Positions 11,481 to 24,954 are shown, counted from the first letter of the stretch. The stretch is DNA of 64,000 nucleotides from Salminus brasiliensis (GCF_030463535.1 NC_132879.1:35884425-35948424), one strand, 5' to 3'. Notes: generated from the letters alone by a model not told the origin. Translations and numbers: made by a program.

Positions 11481-11524
11481 CTGTGTGTACAGACAGTCAT
11501 ATACACTCAGTGGAAGCTGAGGAG

Positions 11525-11590
11525 CAGCCAATCGGCCCTGCCATTGTGACGTCACGAGGTTGACGTCACGCTCCTATAAAAAGGCGCGGC
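11525..11590 (+). promoter_or_regulatory. kinase promoter: CCAAT box, two CREs, TATA box
   Basis: CCAAT at 11528-11532, two perfect palindromic cAMP-response elements TGACGTCA at 11547-11554 and 11561-11568 (14 bp start to start), and TATAAAAAGG at 11575-11584. This predicts transcription start near 11605, about 135 bp before the kinase ATG at 11740. Full CREs beside a TATA box are typical of CREM-driven postmeiotic germ-cell genes, which fits a TSSK. Tissue specificity is inferred. The block is identical in unit 2. Confidence 0.85.
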
Positions 11591-11739
11591 GCTCTCTCAC
11601 TGAGCCAGTTAGGATTCAGCACCTTGAAAGACGGTTGATTCCTACGTGCACACTGACACTGAGGTCATCTGATTGATGCTCGTATCTAGAGCCACTTCAT
11701 TTAGAACCAGATATTAAGGATCTAGATCCACAGAGAATA

Positions 11740-14309
11740 ATGGACACCGACAAAGACCTTAAAGGTTTGGGCTTTAATGTAATTAGTGACCTTGGTGAAG
11801 GGGTTTTCAGTAAGGTCAAGCTGGCCACATCCGAAAGGCACTGCAACAATGTGGCCATTAAAATTATGGACCGCACATTGGCATCACCTGCTTTTGTTCG
11901 GAAATTTCTGCCTCGAGAACTCGACATTATCCGATTAATATATCACCCTCACATTGTTGAGGTGCATGATGTTTTTGAGATACCTAGCGGACGAGTGTTC
12001 ATTGTGATGGAGGCTGCTGCAACTGATCTCAAGAAAAAGATCCAGGAGCTCCATCGCGTTCCCATCACCCAGGCCAAAACATGGTTTTCCCAGCTCGTCA
12101 GTGCCGTGGCCTATCTGCACCAGCTGAACATTGTCCATCGAGACCTGAAATGTGAGAATGTCCTGCTGACTGCTGATGGCCAGGTCAAACTGACTGACTT
12201 TGGTTTAGTACGCTTTTCAACAACTGACCTAAGTCGTACGTTTTGGTGCACTCCTCGCTACGCTGCACCTGAGGTTCTCTTAAAGAAGCCTTATGATCCC
12301 AAAAAGGCTGATGTATGGAGTTTGGGCGTGATCCTGTACGTCATGGTCACCGGGACCCTGCCCTTTAGAGACGTCAGTAGGAAAAACATCCCATTTCTCC
12401 AGCGAGAAGCACTGACGTATCCAGACGGGATCAGAGTGGAGCAGCCCTGTCGCTCCTTCATCTCGTATATGCTGCAGTATAAACCCGAGAGACGTCCTAC
12501 AGTGGCAGAGGTGGCAGCACACCCATGGCTGCAGTTGACACAAGAACCGTAAGTATGAATTTGCAGGTTTATGTATATATATGAACTGCATTTTGGTTAT
12601 ATTCTATTTTATAGATTGTGTGTAAATCAGATTATATATGTGTGTGAACATACACTTAACTGTATTTTCATCAACAGATCTCCGGAGGAGAATGTGTTTG
12701 GAGCTCGGTGCAAGAAGGACATTCAGCAGCAGCAGCAGCAGCAGCAGCATCAGACTGCTGAAGTTGATGTGAAGGAAACAAAGGACGATTCATCCACAGT
12801 CAGCTGTCTTCACTCGTCTGTAACCGATGCCTTTACACAGGACACCACTAATTGTTTGGAGAAACCCATCAGGTATGTTTGTTTGTTTGTTTATTTAGTT
12901 GTTGTTTACACACTATTCATGAATTTCTTTACTAATTAATATATTTATTATTATTGTGTATCTTGGCTGCCACCATTAAACCTCTCAGTCTGGCAACACC
13001 CGTACAAAGGATGCACACTTTGTGTATTGTACATATTATGCACTGATAAAGGTCAGTTTAAATGAAGACCTTTTTTTTGTAAATATGAAACAGGTAAAGT
13101 ACAGTAACACTTCACTAACAATAAGTTAATAATCAAAGATGACTCATTTTCCACATTTATTCTCTACCATCTCCAGACTTACAGGCAGGTTTACTGTGGT
13201 ACCCGTCGATGAAGATGAGGGAAGTAGGAGTCATCCAGATTCCGAGCCACTCCAGGAAGATGACGGCAGTAGAGCTGGTGCAAGTCTGACTTGCAGAAGT
13301 GTAGAAGGTGTGGAGGAGGAGTATGGCTGCTTCAGCTGTGCTCCATTTTGTGCTGCACTTAAAAGAGCAGCTAATGCTTTTGTTGTAGCTCCAATTTTTT
13401 AGAGGCTCCCAGTCACTGGAAGCTGAAGAAGTGCTGCACAGGTAACTCTGTGGTGCCGGACTCCTCCTCTTCTTCCCAGCAGGATGCTTGTCATTCTGCT
13501 CCCTCTACAGAAGCTCCTGCTTGTTCATTTTCTGAGCCAAGAAGACAAGAAGATGGGACTCCAGACATTACGCTCTGTGGGACAGTGGTTGAGGAGAAAG
13601 CTGACCTCCCACAGCCCACGCTGAAGGAGGAAACCAGGAGGTTGAGATTCCCCCACTTTAAGGTATGTGATTTGAGTGCTGGGTGATTGTAAAAGCCTCA
13701 GATTTCAGACCATAACATCACTTCAAATATCAAATATAATAATGTTTCATTGGATTAATCTTTTTCATCTTTTCCCTCCAACAGATCCTGAAGAAAAAGA
13801 TTCACCCTTTTTAAACGCGGCGAAAATCCTGGGAATGATAAACTGGTTGGGTTCAATTCTGAAGGGAAAGTCCCGCTCCGTGGGCCGGTGGTGGAGGCAG
13901 ATCCTGGTCTCCCACAGCTCACAGTGATGCAGGAAACAAGGAGGCCGACGCTTCGGCTCCCCCTCAAATTATTCCAACAGAATTTCAACTTTAAGGTATG
14001 TATTATCAGTTATCATTAATACACACATTCATTCTGACCAGTGGTCTTCATTTATACACATGCTTTAGATTTTAAACCACCTTCTTCATGGTTTAATCTT
14101 TTCTAAATAACTGTAACATTTCTATTATTCAGGTTGGAGGAGTGAAGCCAGAGGAGAGAGCCCGGGAGAGAGAGGCTGTAGGAGAGAGCCTAGAAAAACG
14201 TGGCCGGAGGAACAAACCTGGAGGAGTGAGTCTGGAACAGCAAGAACAGAGGAGCTGTGAGCCCAGAGGAGTGAGCGTGGAAGAGGACGAGCCTGGAGGA
14301 GTATTCTAA
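11740..14309 (+). CDS. TSSK-like serine/threonine kinase, unit 1
   Basis: TSSK-family kinases phosphorylate sperm proteins during spermiogenesis. Exon 1 (11740-12548) holds the whole kinase domain: glycine loop GEGVFSKV (residues 19-26), VAIK lysine 41, helix-C Glu 60, HRDLKCEN (133-140), DFG (153-155), AAPE (175-178) and PYDPKKADVWSLGVILYVMV, strongly TSSK-like. The activation segment reads TFWCTPRYAAPE where TSSKs usually have TFCGSAAYAAPE. Exon 2 (12678-12872) encodes a polyglutamine run from (CAG)8 at 12724-12747. Exon 3 starts at 13177. The tail is uncertain: in this copy a 1-nt insertion relative to unit 2 gives a stop at 13400-13402. Further open blocks at about 13450-13662 and 13785-13995 and a clean terminal frame at 14133-14309 suggest more tail exons. 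AATAAA at 14341-14346 probably ends the transcript. Confidence 0.8.
13785..13995 (+). other. duplicated tail-exon block of kinase gene, unit 1
   Basis: Flanked by a good acceptor (ccctccaacag) and donor (AAG|GTATGT). It is homologous to the preceding block ending at 13662: RSVGQWLRRKLTSHSPR-stop against RSVGRWWRQILVSHSSQ-stop in one frame, or VVEEKADLPQPTLKEETRR against VVEADPGLPQLTVMQETRR in the other. This is an internal exon duplication. In the frame joined from the previous exon (phase 0) it hits a stop after ILKKKIHPF, so it may be a decayed or skipped exon. Skipping it joins the flanking blocks in frame. Confidence 0.5.
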
Positions 14310-14340
14310 AGGAGTGAGCTGGCGGAGCATCTGTGTTTAC

Positions 14341-14346
14341 AATAAA
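14341..14346 (+). terminator. polyadenylation signal AATAAA of kinase gene
   Basis: AATAAA 32 bp after the stop of the terminal tail frame (14307-14309). The same arrangement is at 43315-43320 in unit 2. Confidence 0.6.
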
Positions 14347-14565
14347 TTAAGAGCAGTTCTGCATTGCTGATGTTCTGGATGTTTCTTTTTTAAAGAGTAA
14401 AACTGGTGTCTGAGCTCTGAGGATATAACTTGCTCAGAATTTAGCTCCCATTCCGAGAAATGAACCAGATACACCCATGTCACAAGGCACCAAAATCCCA
14501 TCTTTAGCATGTTATAGAATAACTATTATTGTTAATAATTAATTTAAGGTGTCACCTTTTAAATG

Positions 14566-15790
14566 TACTAAGATAGGATAAGATAATCCTTTATTAGTCC
14601 CACAGTGGGGAAATTCTCAGTGTCACAGCAGAAATGGATAGCAAGACACTCAACACAAAAAACATAGATAAATAATATACACTATATACACAATATAAAT
14701 AAGAAGTAAAAAAGCAATAGCAATATTATTTACAGATTATTGCAAATTACTCTTAATTGCACATGTGGGAGGGGGGAGGTGGTGGTATTGCACATAGTAT
14801 TTTTACATTGAGGGACCTCTGTTCCCTGAACATGTGTGTGTAGTTAAGTGTGTGTGAGTGTGTGTGTATGTGGTCCGCCGGGAGCAGTGCTGGTTGTGGA
14901 GTCTGATGGCAGCAGGAAGGAAGTACCTGCGATACCGCTCCTTCACACACTTAGGGTGAAGCAGCCTGTCACTAAAGGAGCTGCCCAGTGCTGCCAGAGT
15001 CTCATGCATGGGGTGGGAGCTGTTCTCCAGCATGGATGCCAGCTTGAATGTCATCCTCCTGTCTCCCACCACCTGCACTGGGTCTAAGGACCCCAGGACA
15101 GAGCCGGCCCTCTTTATGAGCTTATTCAGTCTTTTCTTATCTGCCGTCGAGATGCTATTGCCCCAGCAGACCACTCCATAAAAGATGGCAGATGCCACCA
15201 CTGTGTCGAAGAAAGTCCTCAGGAGTGCTCCCTGCACTCCAAAGGACCTCAATCTCCTCAGTGGGTAGAGTCTGCTCTGGCCTTTCTTGTAGAGTGCAGC
15301 AGTTTTGACTGACCAGTCCAGTTTGTTGTTCAGATGAACACCCAGGTATTTATAAGAGTCCACACTCTCGATGTTCATACCCTGGATGTTCACTGATGGA
15401 GGGGGGTGTCTGCACCTGCAGAAATCCACCACCAGTTCTTTGGTCTTTCCAGCGTTTATCTGAAGGTGGTTCTGCAGACATCAGTCCGCAAAGTCCTGGA
15501 TACGTTCTCTGTACTCGCTGTCCTCCTCATTGGTTATGAGGCCGACGATCGCTGAGTCATCAGAGAACTTCTGGAGGTGACAGGTCGGTGAGCTGTACGT
15601 GAAGTCAGCAGTGTACAGGGTGAAGAGGAACCGTGCCAAAACTGCTCCTTGAGGGGCTTCTGTGCTGCTGACCACCATATCGGAGACACTGTCCCAGCTT
15701 GTCCTTCAGGAGCCCTGGCTGTATGGTGTTAAAAGCACTGGAGAAATCGAAGAAAGTGATCTTCACAGTGCTGCCGGGCTTCCCCAGGTG
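14566..15790 (-). mobile_element. Rex1-like LINE, 5'-truncated, inactive, unit 1
   Basis: The - strand encodes a non-LTR reverse transcriptase C-terminus: TEAPQGAVLARFLFTLYTADF, FSDDSAIVGL (the catalytic DD box), KYLGVHLNNKLDW, KKGQSRLYPLRRLRSFGV, VVCWGNS and FLPAAIRLHNQ. The 3' end ('actaataaaggattatctta' on the - strand) is at about 14570. An in-frame stop where unit 2 has Trp (DFxxWCLQN) breaks this copy. The 5' part is missing. Confidence 0.85.
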
Positions 15791-16703
15791 AGAAAGAGCT
15801 CTGTGTACTAAGCACTGTCTTTATGTAATAAACTGTTTCAAAAAGTAACAGTCTTTTAAGGTTCTTTAGTAATACTTACAAGAAATCTTATTTTATTTTT
15901 GATTACAGTGGCCTTATTTCCACTGCAGAGCCAAATGGTAACTAAGGCTGTGCCTTACTGCTCCGCTCCTGTTCTACATATTCGCGTTGCTAAATCAGAA
16001 TGAGGACGTGCACAACGTCTCTTATATTTATGCAACAGTCTCTTTCTTCAGTCTTGCACTACAAGTACAAGGCTACTGTAGCTATATGTAATCTGCATGT
16101 ATGAATCATATTCGTATCAAACCATGCCAAGGAGGCAATTTTTAAAATGTTGTATGGCAAATCATTTTGGAATTCAGTTAAACACGACGAAGTGACAACT
16201 TCAGCACATAGTTAAGCTAACACTACATAGACAGATACGCTATATTGCCAAAAGTATTAATTCACCCATTCAAATCATTTTGACCAACATGGGAATTCCA
16301 TATAAGCTGCAGGCCTATATCCGTTTACTATGGCAGTCACAATCCACATGCTTTTTCGTTATGAGGGAAAATTTTATGCTATATTAAATGCAAGCAAATT
16401 GTGATGCAAAAGTGATGCAATTTTGAATAAGAGAGATGTCTACATGTGTAGGAAAGGTAAGAAACCTACTTGTTTCTGATCATACACCAGACATGGACAG
16501 GGTCTAGGGAGGCTCTGCAGTCTCATAGACTGCTGTACACACTTGTTGTCACTTGTTAATCAGAGAGCTTGTAATCAGTCCTGCTATGAAACTGGACACA
16601 GACACTGAAGACGTTCCTGCTTCAGCAGACTTTTAGCTCAATTTAAAACACTGTTACTGTACTATTCTGCAATGGCACATTCTCATTCTTATCTTTAATA
16701 GCA

Positions 16704-16709
<6 letters not shown>

Positions 16710-16760
<51 letters not shown>
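16710..16760. repeat. (AT)n microsatellite
   Basis: Long TA dinucleotide tract. The unit 2 counterpart is about 45671-45714. Confidence 0.9.
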
Positions 16761-16764
<4 letters not shown>

Positions 16765-17024
16765 AGTATTCCTTTCTTGTTAATTATTGATTTTTTTAGC
16801 TTAATTTGTAATGCTTTTAAAATATTGTCTTTGCTTTTACTGTTTTTATGTCTTTGTATTTTCATTGTTCTTTGAATTGTCACTGTGTATGAAAGGTCCT
16901 TTCACAAATAAACCCGCCTTGTTGACGGAGTGGTTGAGGCAGGCCGCATGTGCAAAAGGGCGTAGGCAAAACACAGCTGATCAGGTTCTTAATCACGTTG
17001 CAGTAAAATTGTAATATTACAGTT

Positions 17025-17260
17025 CTGTGCTGAAAGTGGATGGAATGTGAGGACATCTTTAGTCATCACCAGCGTCCAGATTATAGTGCCCAGATCTTAT
17101 TGTGAGATCTTCATTAAACATGATGGCCATTAAGCGTTGTTCTACTTTAGGTATCACCTTAGGTATGGTCAGGACATACCCAAAGAATACCCAAAGTTTG
17201 TGCCTTCTAAAACTGCTTTAACAACTCAGTGCTGCTCCCCAGTGGTGCCACTACGATACT
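17025..17260. repeat. diverged copy of plexin 5' flank
   Basis: Resembles 1130-1450 and 28280-28580 in order: 'gctgaaagtggat', 'gtgaggac', 'gatcttcattaaacatgatg', 'taagcgttgttct', 'cagtgctgct...cagtggtg'. It is clearly more diverged than the unit duplication, so it reflects an older duplication. No plexin exon 1 follows on its left. The counterpart in unit 2 is about 46000-46220. Confidence 0.6.
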
Positions 17261-18473
17261 GAGAACTGGGGTTAGTTTATGTTGGTTTCTATCTCTGTGT
17301 CTGTATGTACCCTTTAGCTTCCATAACAAAAATCAGTATAGAAAAATCTATATAGAATATAACATTAGTTTGTAGCTGGAATCCATTATTGTTCAATTCC
17401 TTTTAAAACAACTATTTGTCTTTTGTCTTTAAATATCAGTAGATAATAAAAGTAGATAATCAAATCATAACATGTGTTCCATACTTCCTGCTATTTAAAA
17501 CATTAAATATATTATTATTATTGTTGTTGTTTTTGTTGTTGTTGTTGTTTTCTTCTGTTCCACTATTTTCTTCTTATTAATAGTATTCACAGTTGATGTT
17601 TAACAGGCAGTTTTCAGTCATCTCCAGAACAAATTACAAAATGTCTCACATGACTACTACACAACTTTACCACAATGCAATGACAGCAGTGTCAATTATT
17701 ATACAACATATCATTTCAATGAGGTTTATTTAAATAACCAGTGTCACAAGCCACATACACACAACGTAATCTCAAAACATGAGACAATAAGCAGCCCTTG
17801 CCTAATTATAGATTTTGTCATTTTTTAAGTGAAAGGAAGCTGCATTAAGAACAACCATAAGCTTTTGAATGTAGCTGGTTAAGGATCTGAACTGAATTAG
17901 TGGTGCACCGTTCTACTATGCAGCACTGCTTACACAATCATAATCTCCAAGTACCCTGACTTAAGCATCACTCACAATCTGGGGGTGGATCTGAAACATA
18001 ATGTGCATTAAAAAGGCCCTGGATATCCCTGAACTAGAAGCATTGTACAGGAAACAGTGGTTGACAACTGCTAAACCATACAAATCTAAAAATACAGACT
18101 GTACATATAACTATTATACACAACAATCAACAGTAACAAACACACAAATATCTAAACTAAGGACAAGAACAGGAAGATCAGATCTTCATTCTTACAGGAT
18201 ACAAGGATTCAGGGCAAATCTTTCACACAAAATAAACTGACTGTGTTTCTCACTTCTGTTTCCAGTACTGTAGAAAAATCACCAACACTGATCTAGAACA
18301 AACCAAACAAAGAGGTTAATGAAGAAACAGGTAACAGAATAAAGAACAACTGCTGATGTTCTGTGCTCGACTTTGCTTCATATTTTTATTCAACTGAACA
18401 AACTCACTATAATGTCTTAAATATGTTGTTAAAGGACCTTATTTAAAAATATGTATATTATATATGTATTATA

Positions 18474-20311
<1,838 letters not shown>

Positions 20312-20880
20312 TATATGTATATGTATATATGTACTTATATAAAATATATGTATTTATATGTATGTATATTTATTAATATGTCTTTTTGCCCCCACAGTTG
20401 CTGAGTGTAATTAAATTTTACACAAATTCACACTTTGAGCTCCCCCTTAATGACAGCTGTACACATGCATTTGTTGACAAGCTGAAGGATTCAGAACCTT
20501 GAAAGAATCTTGCCGACTAATGTGGCAGAGTAGTGTTACAGGATTTCACACAAATATGACAAATAGGGTTAAGCAGTTCTCCCAAGAGCCCCTCTGCAGC
20601 TCCACCAAAGTTACCAAGTTCAGTAGCAGCATTCCCAGAGGCAAAATTATACCATAGAAAATTATGTTCAAAGCTGTTGTTTTCTTTTAGATAAAATTGC
20701 TATGAAGCTATTGCTACTAAAATGTGCCCTTTGACTATGGGTACCCAAACGTTTCAGAAATGTGGAATCTAGTACACTAACTGATCTAAAAGCGTGTATA
20801 GCTATTTCAACCTGTTATAAGTCTGTACTGTTACAGAGAATAAAGACATTGTCAGCACTGGACTCAATCTTTACTGTCGC
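20312..20880. other. spacer between Tc1 and plexin copy B
   Basis: No firm gene. On the - strand a hydrophobic frame (about 20565-20700: ...FYGIILPLGMLLLNLV...) lies where a plexin transmembrane exon would be expected, but its splice acceptor is weak and is lost in unit 2. Confidence 0.4.
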
Positions 20881-20955
20881 ACATTCAGACTGCAAAGAGA
20901 AATAAAATCTGAATCAGAAATACATTATTGATCCCAGGAGAGAAATTGCAGAAGA
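20880..20955 (-). mobile_element. short LINE 3' tail at end of plexin copy B
   Basis: On the - strand 'ctgggatcaataatgtattt' followed by 'ctgattcag' is the 3' tail of a fish LINE. It starts about 10-20 bp beyond the last plexin exon donor (20963) and supplies the stop codon if that donor is not used (SLKVTSLLQFLSWDQ-stop). Confidence 0.6.
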
Positions 20956-20963
20956 CTGGTTAC

Positions 20964-23900
20964 CTTGAGTGAGGTTACATTTATGCTGACGTCCTGCGTT
21001 CCCACAATGTTACAGATGATAGCAGTGGATATAACTTTCTGTCTCACACACTCAAACTGCTTCTCTTCCTGCAGACCCCACACCTTTACATCCTCATCCC
21101 TCATATTCAACCTGTCTTGCTTTTTCTACACAGCCAGAGAGAGAAATAGTTCAGCGTTCATGTCTAAGAATGTGTGAATCTGTGTTCTGTTAAGCAACTT
21201 TTATGTCTTTTAAGAAACTTACATTAATGAAAACCAACACATCATTAAATTCCAGAGAGGTGGAGAAGCTGATGAATTCTGGATCTGGGAAGGTAATGAG
21301 TGTATCTACACAGTCCACTGATGAGTTTCCCACTCTGAGAGAGACACTGAATGACCCATAACCCTCCCCTACCATGAGAGGAGGAGTGTTAAACCACAGA
21401 CCCTGATAGAGAGAGGGGATTAGTGTAATACATGTAATATATTTCATAAGTGGAATAAAATGAAGTACAATAAAGATGAAGGACAGTAGTAAGCCTGCAG
21501 ATATTTTACCTCACTGCTTTGGCTTGACCTGACACCGATTTCTTTTTTATTCACTATGATGTTTTCAACGTACTGCAGACTCGTCCCCAGCACTTGAATT
21601 GTCCTCCCCCCACTGATGGACACATATTAAATGTCAAACATGCTGTCAGCAGCACTGCAGCAGGAAACCGTTTCAATTTTAGTCCAACAACAGTCCGAGT
21701 GCTCAGATCAACATTATAGAAAAGAGGAAGACTCAAAGAACAGACAATAAGCTTTCTGCAGTAAAAACAAGAGAGTATTACATCATCTGACTTTTGGGTA
21801 ATTTTGTTCTTTACCTGGCCCAGGTGATTCTAGGCTGCAGTCCAGTACATGTGGGCTGGGGGCCATATGTGATGGTGGTTTTGCTGTGACAACGGCTGTC
21901 TGCTGTGACCACACACACCATTGCATTTCCTTTATGTCCACTCGGAATATTGAACTTCAGAGTGTCACTGGAGCGCTCAATCACTGGCGTCCTAGAAATA
22001 ACATATACATAACCTTGTAAACACATATATACACACAGTTATGTACATACGAGTGCATCTACAAAAATATGACAAATATATATTGAAGAGTGACACTCAC
22101 TCTTTTGAATCACACTCCTTTAACCATTGGAAATTAATTTTCATGACTGATTCCAGATTTTTCCCTCTTATTGTTGCATTGTTTTTTCCATGAATGGAGA
22201 CTTGATTAGGCCACAAAGACATGATCTCTGGCTGATGATGGTAATAAAGAGAGGACAACATTAGATGCTTACTATGAGATCAGTTACAAACAGCACGTTT
22301 AAGACATGGTAGAATAAGAGCACAAGTATAGAGAGATTGCACTAGGTTCCTTAAATCTGTTAACTGCATTGCTCTCTGGGCCTATCATGATAATTATTGA
22401 GTTATCGTACAATATATAGACATGACCTAGATGATTTATGCTGACCTCAGTATTGCCCAACATTGTGTTTACTTGCATATGTACTGTAAAATGTCATCAC
22501 TCAGTATAGTGAGTATCAGAACACAGCCACTAACAGCACAAAAGGCGAATGGTCAATCTTTAAATGACAATGGTAATACATAGAGCATGGTCACACATCT
22601 AAAGTGACATCACTCTGGTGTTTCAGTGGAGAGCAAAGTTTGTCTCCCTTTTTTTTTGACTCAAAAATATGATCTGTTCTGAATTGTGAGTTTAATCTAT
22701 TACACCTTAAGCAACAGGTGAAGACGTGTTACTCAAACTAATAGCTGTTTTTCTCCCAAAGAATACATAATTCCAGCCAGAAAGTTTGGAAGTTAAGTCT
22801 GAAGACACTTGATTTTACGGATCTGGTGTGGATCTGAACATTTTGGCTTTCAGCAGAGTGAGCGAGGAGAGCCAACTTAGTTTAAAAACAGTGTTTTTAT
22901 TTTATTCACGTTTTATTTACTTACTAAATTGAAACATTTGAAATTACAATTTCAATGTCTGAATATTCCTAACTATGAAAAAAGTTCCTTAAAGGAAAAA
23001 ATGTTCCTTAAAGGATGTAATTGCATTATTACAATTTATCGTCCAAAAAATAGTTATCATGACAGATCTATTGCTCCCTTTACAGGGTTAAATGCCCTAA
23101 GTCCTATAAAGTTGTCTTTGTTAGTGCTCTTTAAAGTTCTGGATTGGTGAGCCTCAAACTAATCCTTGCTGTAAAAGGACTAGGCTTTCTAGGTTTCTAG
23201 GCATTTATCAACAATCAAGTCGATTAAATAAAACATGAAATTTACAAAAAGATTTTCTACAATTTCTTTTTGCATTCAAGTAAAAATAATTGTATAAATG
23301 ACTGCATGACTAAATTGCAGGTCATTTTATAGCATGACTAAATTGCAGGTCATTTTATAGTATGAGCAAAACTACACGAGATGTATAAAAGGCAGCAATA
23401 GAATTTATTATACTTAATAAAAAATGTGTCATTTTAACCCATCTGTGGTAGTGAACATACACACACACACACACACCCAGAGCGGTGGGCAGCCAACTCC
23501 AGCCCCCGGGGAGCAGAGAAGGTAAAGGGCCTTGTTCAAGGGCCCAACAGTGGCTGTTTGCTGAGGCCGGGAATTGAACCCACCCTGTTATCAATAGCCC
23601 GGCACTCTAACCGCTGAGCCACCACCGCCCTGTAAAAAACTAATGTTGCAAAATGAAACAACAGAAGACCTGAGCACTTCTCACCCACACTGTGCTCAGC
23701 TTCCTTTTTAACCCTCAACTTCCCCCCCTGACAGCCAAAGCATTAATTTCCACTAATGCTGTGAGAGTTTACTTACTTTATATTCCACAGTCAAAAACCC
23801 TTTACATATTTTCTACAGAGAAAAGAGAGTTACAGCATTTGTTATTAATGTTTGGATTGTGTCTGTTTTAAAAAGCAAGACTGCTTCTACTAAAGAGGTT

Positions 23901-24890
23901 TCTTGCCTTTGCTAAGTCAGCAATCCACAAATCATTCAAATCAAGAGTTACACTAAATTTAGAGATGCACAGAGCTACATTCACAGCAATACATAGCATA
24001 GAGCACATTATAAATATATATGACATTTTAAAAGAAATGAAGTGGCAGTGCCTCTGCTCAGTCTGGGTGTATGTAAGAGACTGTTACACGATCTTACCTG
24101 AATGTCTGCCTGTGGTTCAGAACCATTAGTCCAGCTGCACTCCTGACTACTTGAGGACCAGTAACACCCTGCTGCGACACATGCTACACACCTGCATATA
24201 ACATATACAGCACATCCAACCCCCAAGAGCAAAATCTTAACAGACAAATTTGCTTTCACTCTGAAATGTTGGATATTTAAAGACTGAACAAGTTTTAGAG
24301 TAGACATGCTGTGCATGTGTATTGACAATTTCACCTGAAGCGGCCCTACATGCCACAAACTGTCCAGTCTGATTACAAATCCTGTCTACTGATCCAAATC
24401 TTCTTACTTAGCATATGAAGAGGTATCTTTGATGTCTGGGCATCTCCTCAGATTCAGGATCTCTGTGATTTTCTGATCTCCTACAGTGACCGTTGCTGTG
24501 ACTCTGAGGCCTGGATGTGAAAAGATATCACTGTCTAGCTGCACATGTTGAGTTATGTGATTTCTTGTGTGCTGTGAAAATATATCACTGTGCATTGTGC
24601 ACTTTACACAAATTAAGCTGTTTGATTTTTTCTGAGCTGTTCACTAAATGTGTCAAAGGTAAAAAAAAGTATAAAGATAGGCTAAACTGTGAATGCACTG
24701 ACCTTCAGGAGGCAAGCGCTGGATGGAGAAGTTGCAGGAACAGCTGGGGAATACTGAGACTTTTTCACACAGATCCACATGTTCTGCCTTCATACTACAC
24801 TTTAAAGGAGGGCGGCCTGAACCCTGTGCACTTAGGTAGAGATTCAGACTGACCTGAACAAGAGCAGAGCAATAGGTGAGAAATGGTGTC

Positions 24891-24954
<64 letters not shown>

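Larger units (their letters stand above)
15791..18473. other. intergenic stretch with small mobile-element debris
   Basis: No gene seen. About 16240-16330 ('ctatattgccaaaagtatt') is a terminus of a Tc1-type element. An (AT)n tract spans about 16710-16760. About 17025-17260 is a diverged copy of the plexin A/B 5' flank. About 17517-17550 is a TTG repeat. A frame at 18001-18240 has no recognisable domain. Confidence 0.5.

Noticed and set aside
11935-12138. 67-codon frame on the - strand opposite the kinase domain
   Set aside because: Shadow of the kinase coding sequence. It recurs in all kinase copies only because the sense strand is conserved.
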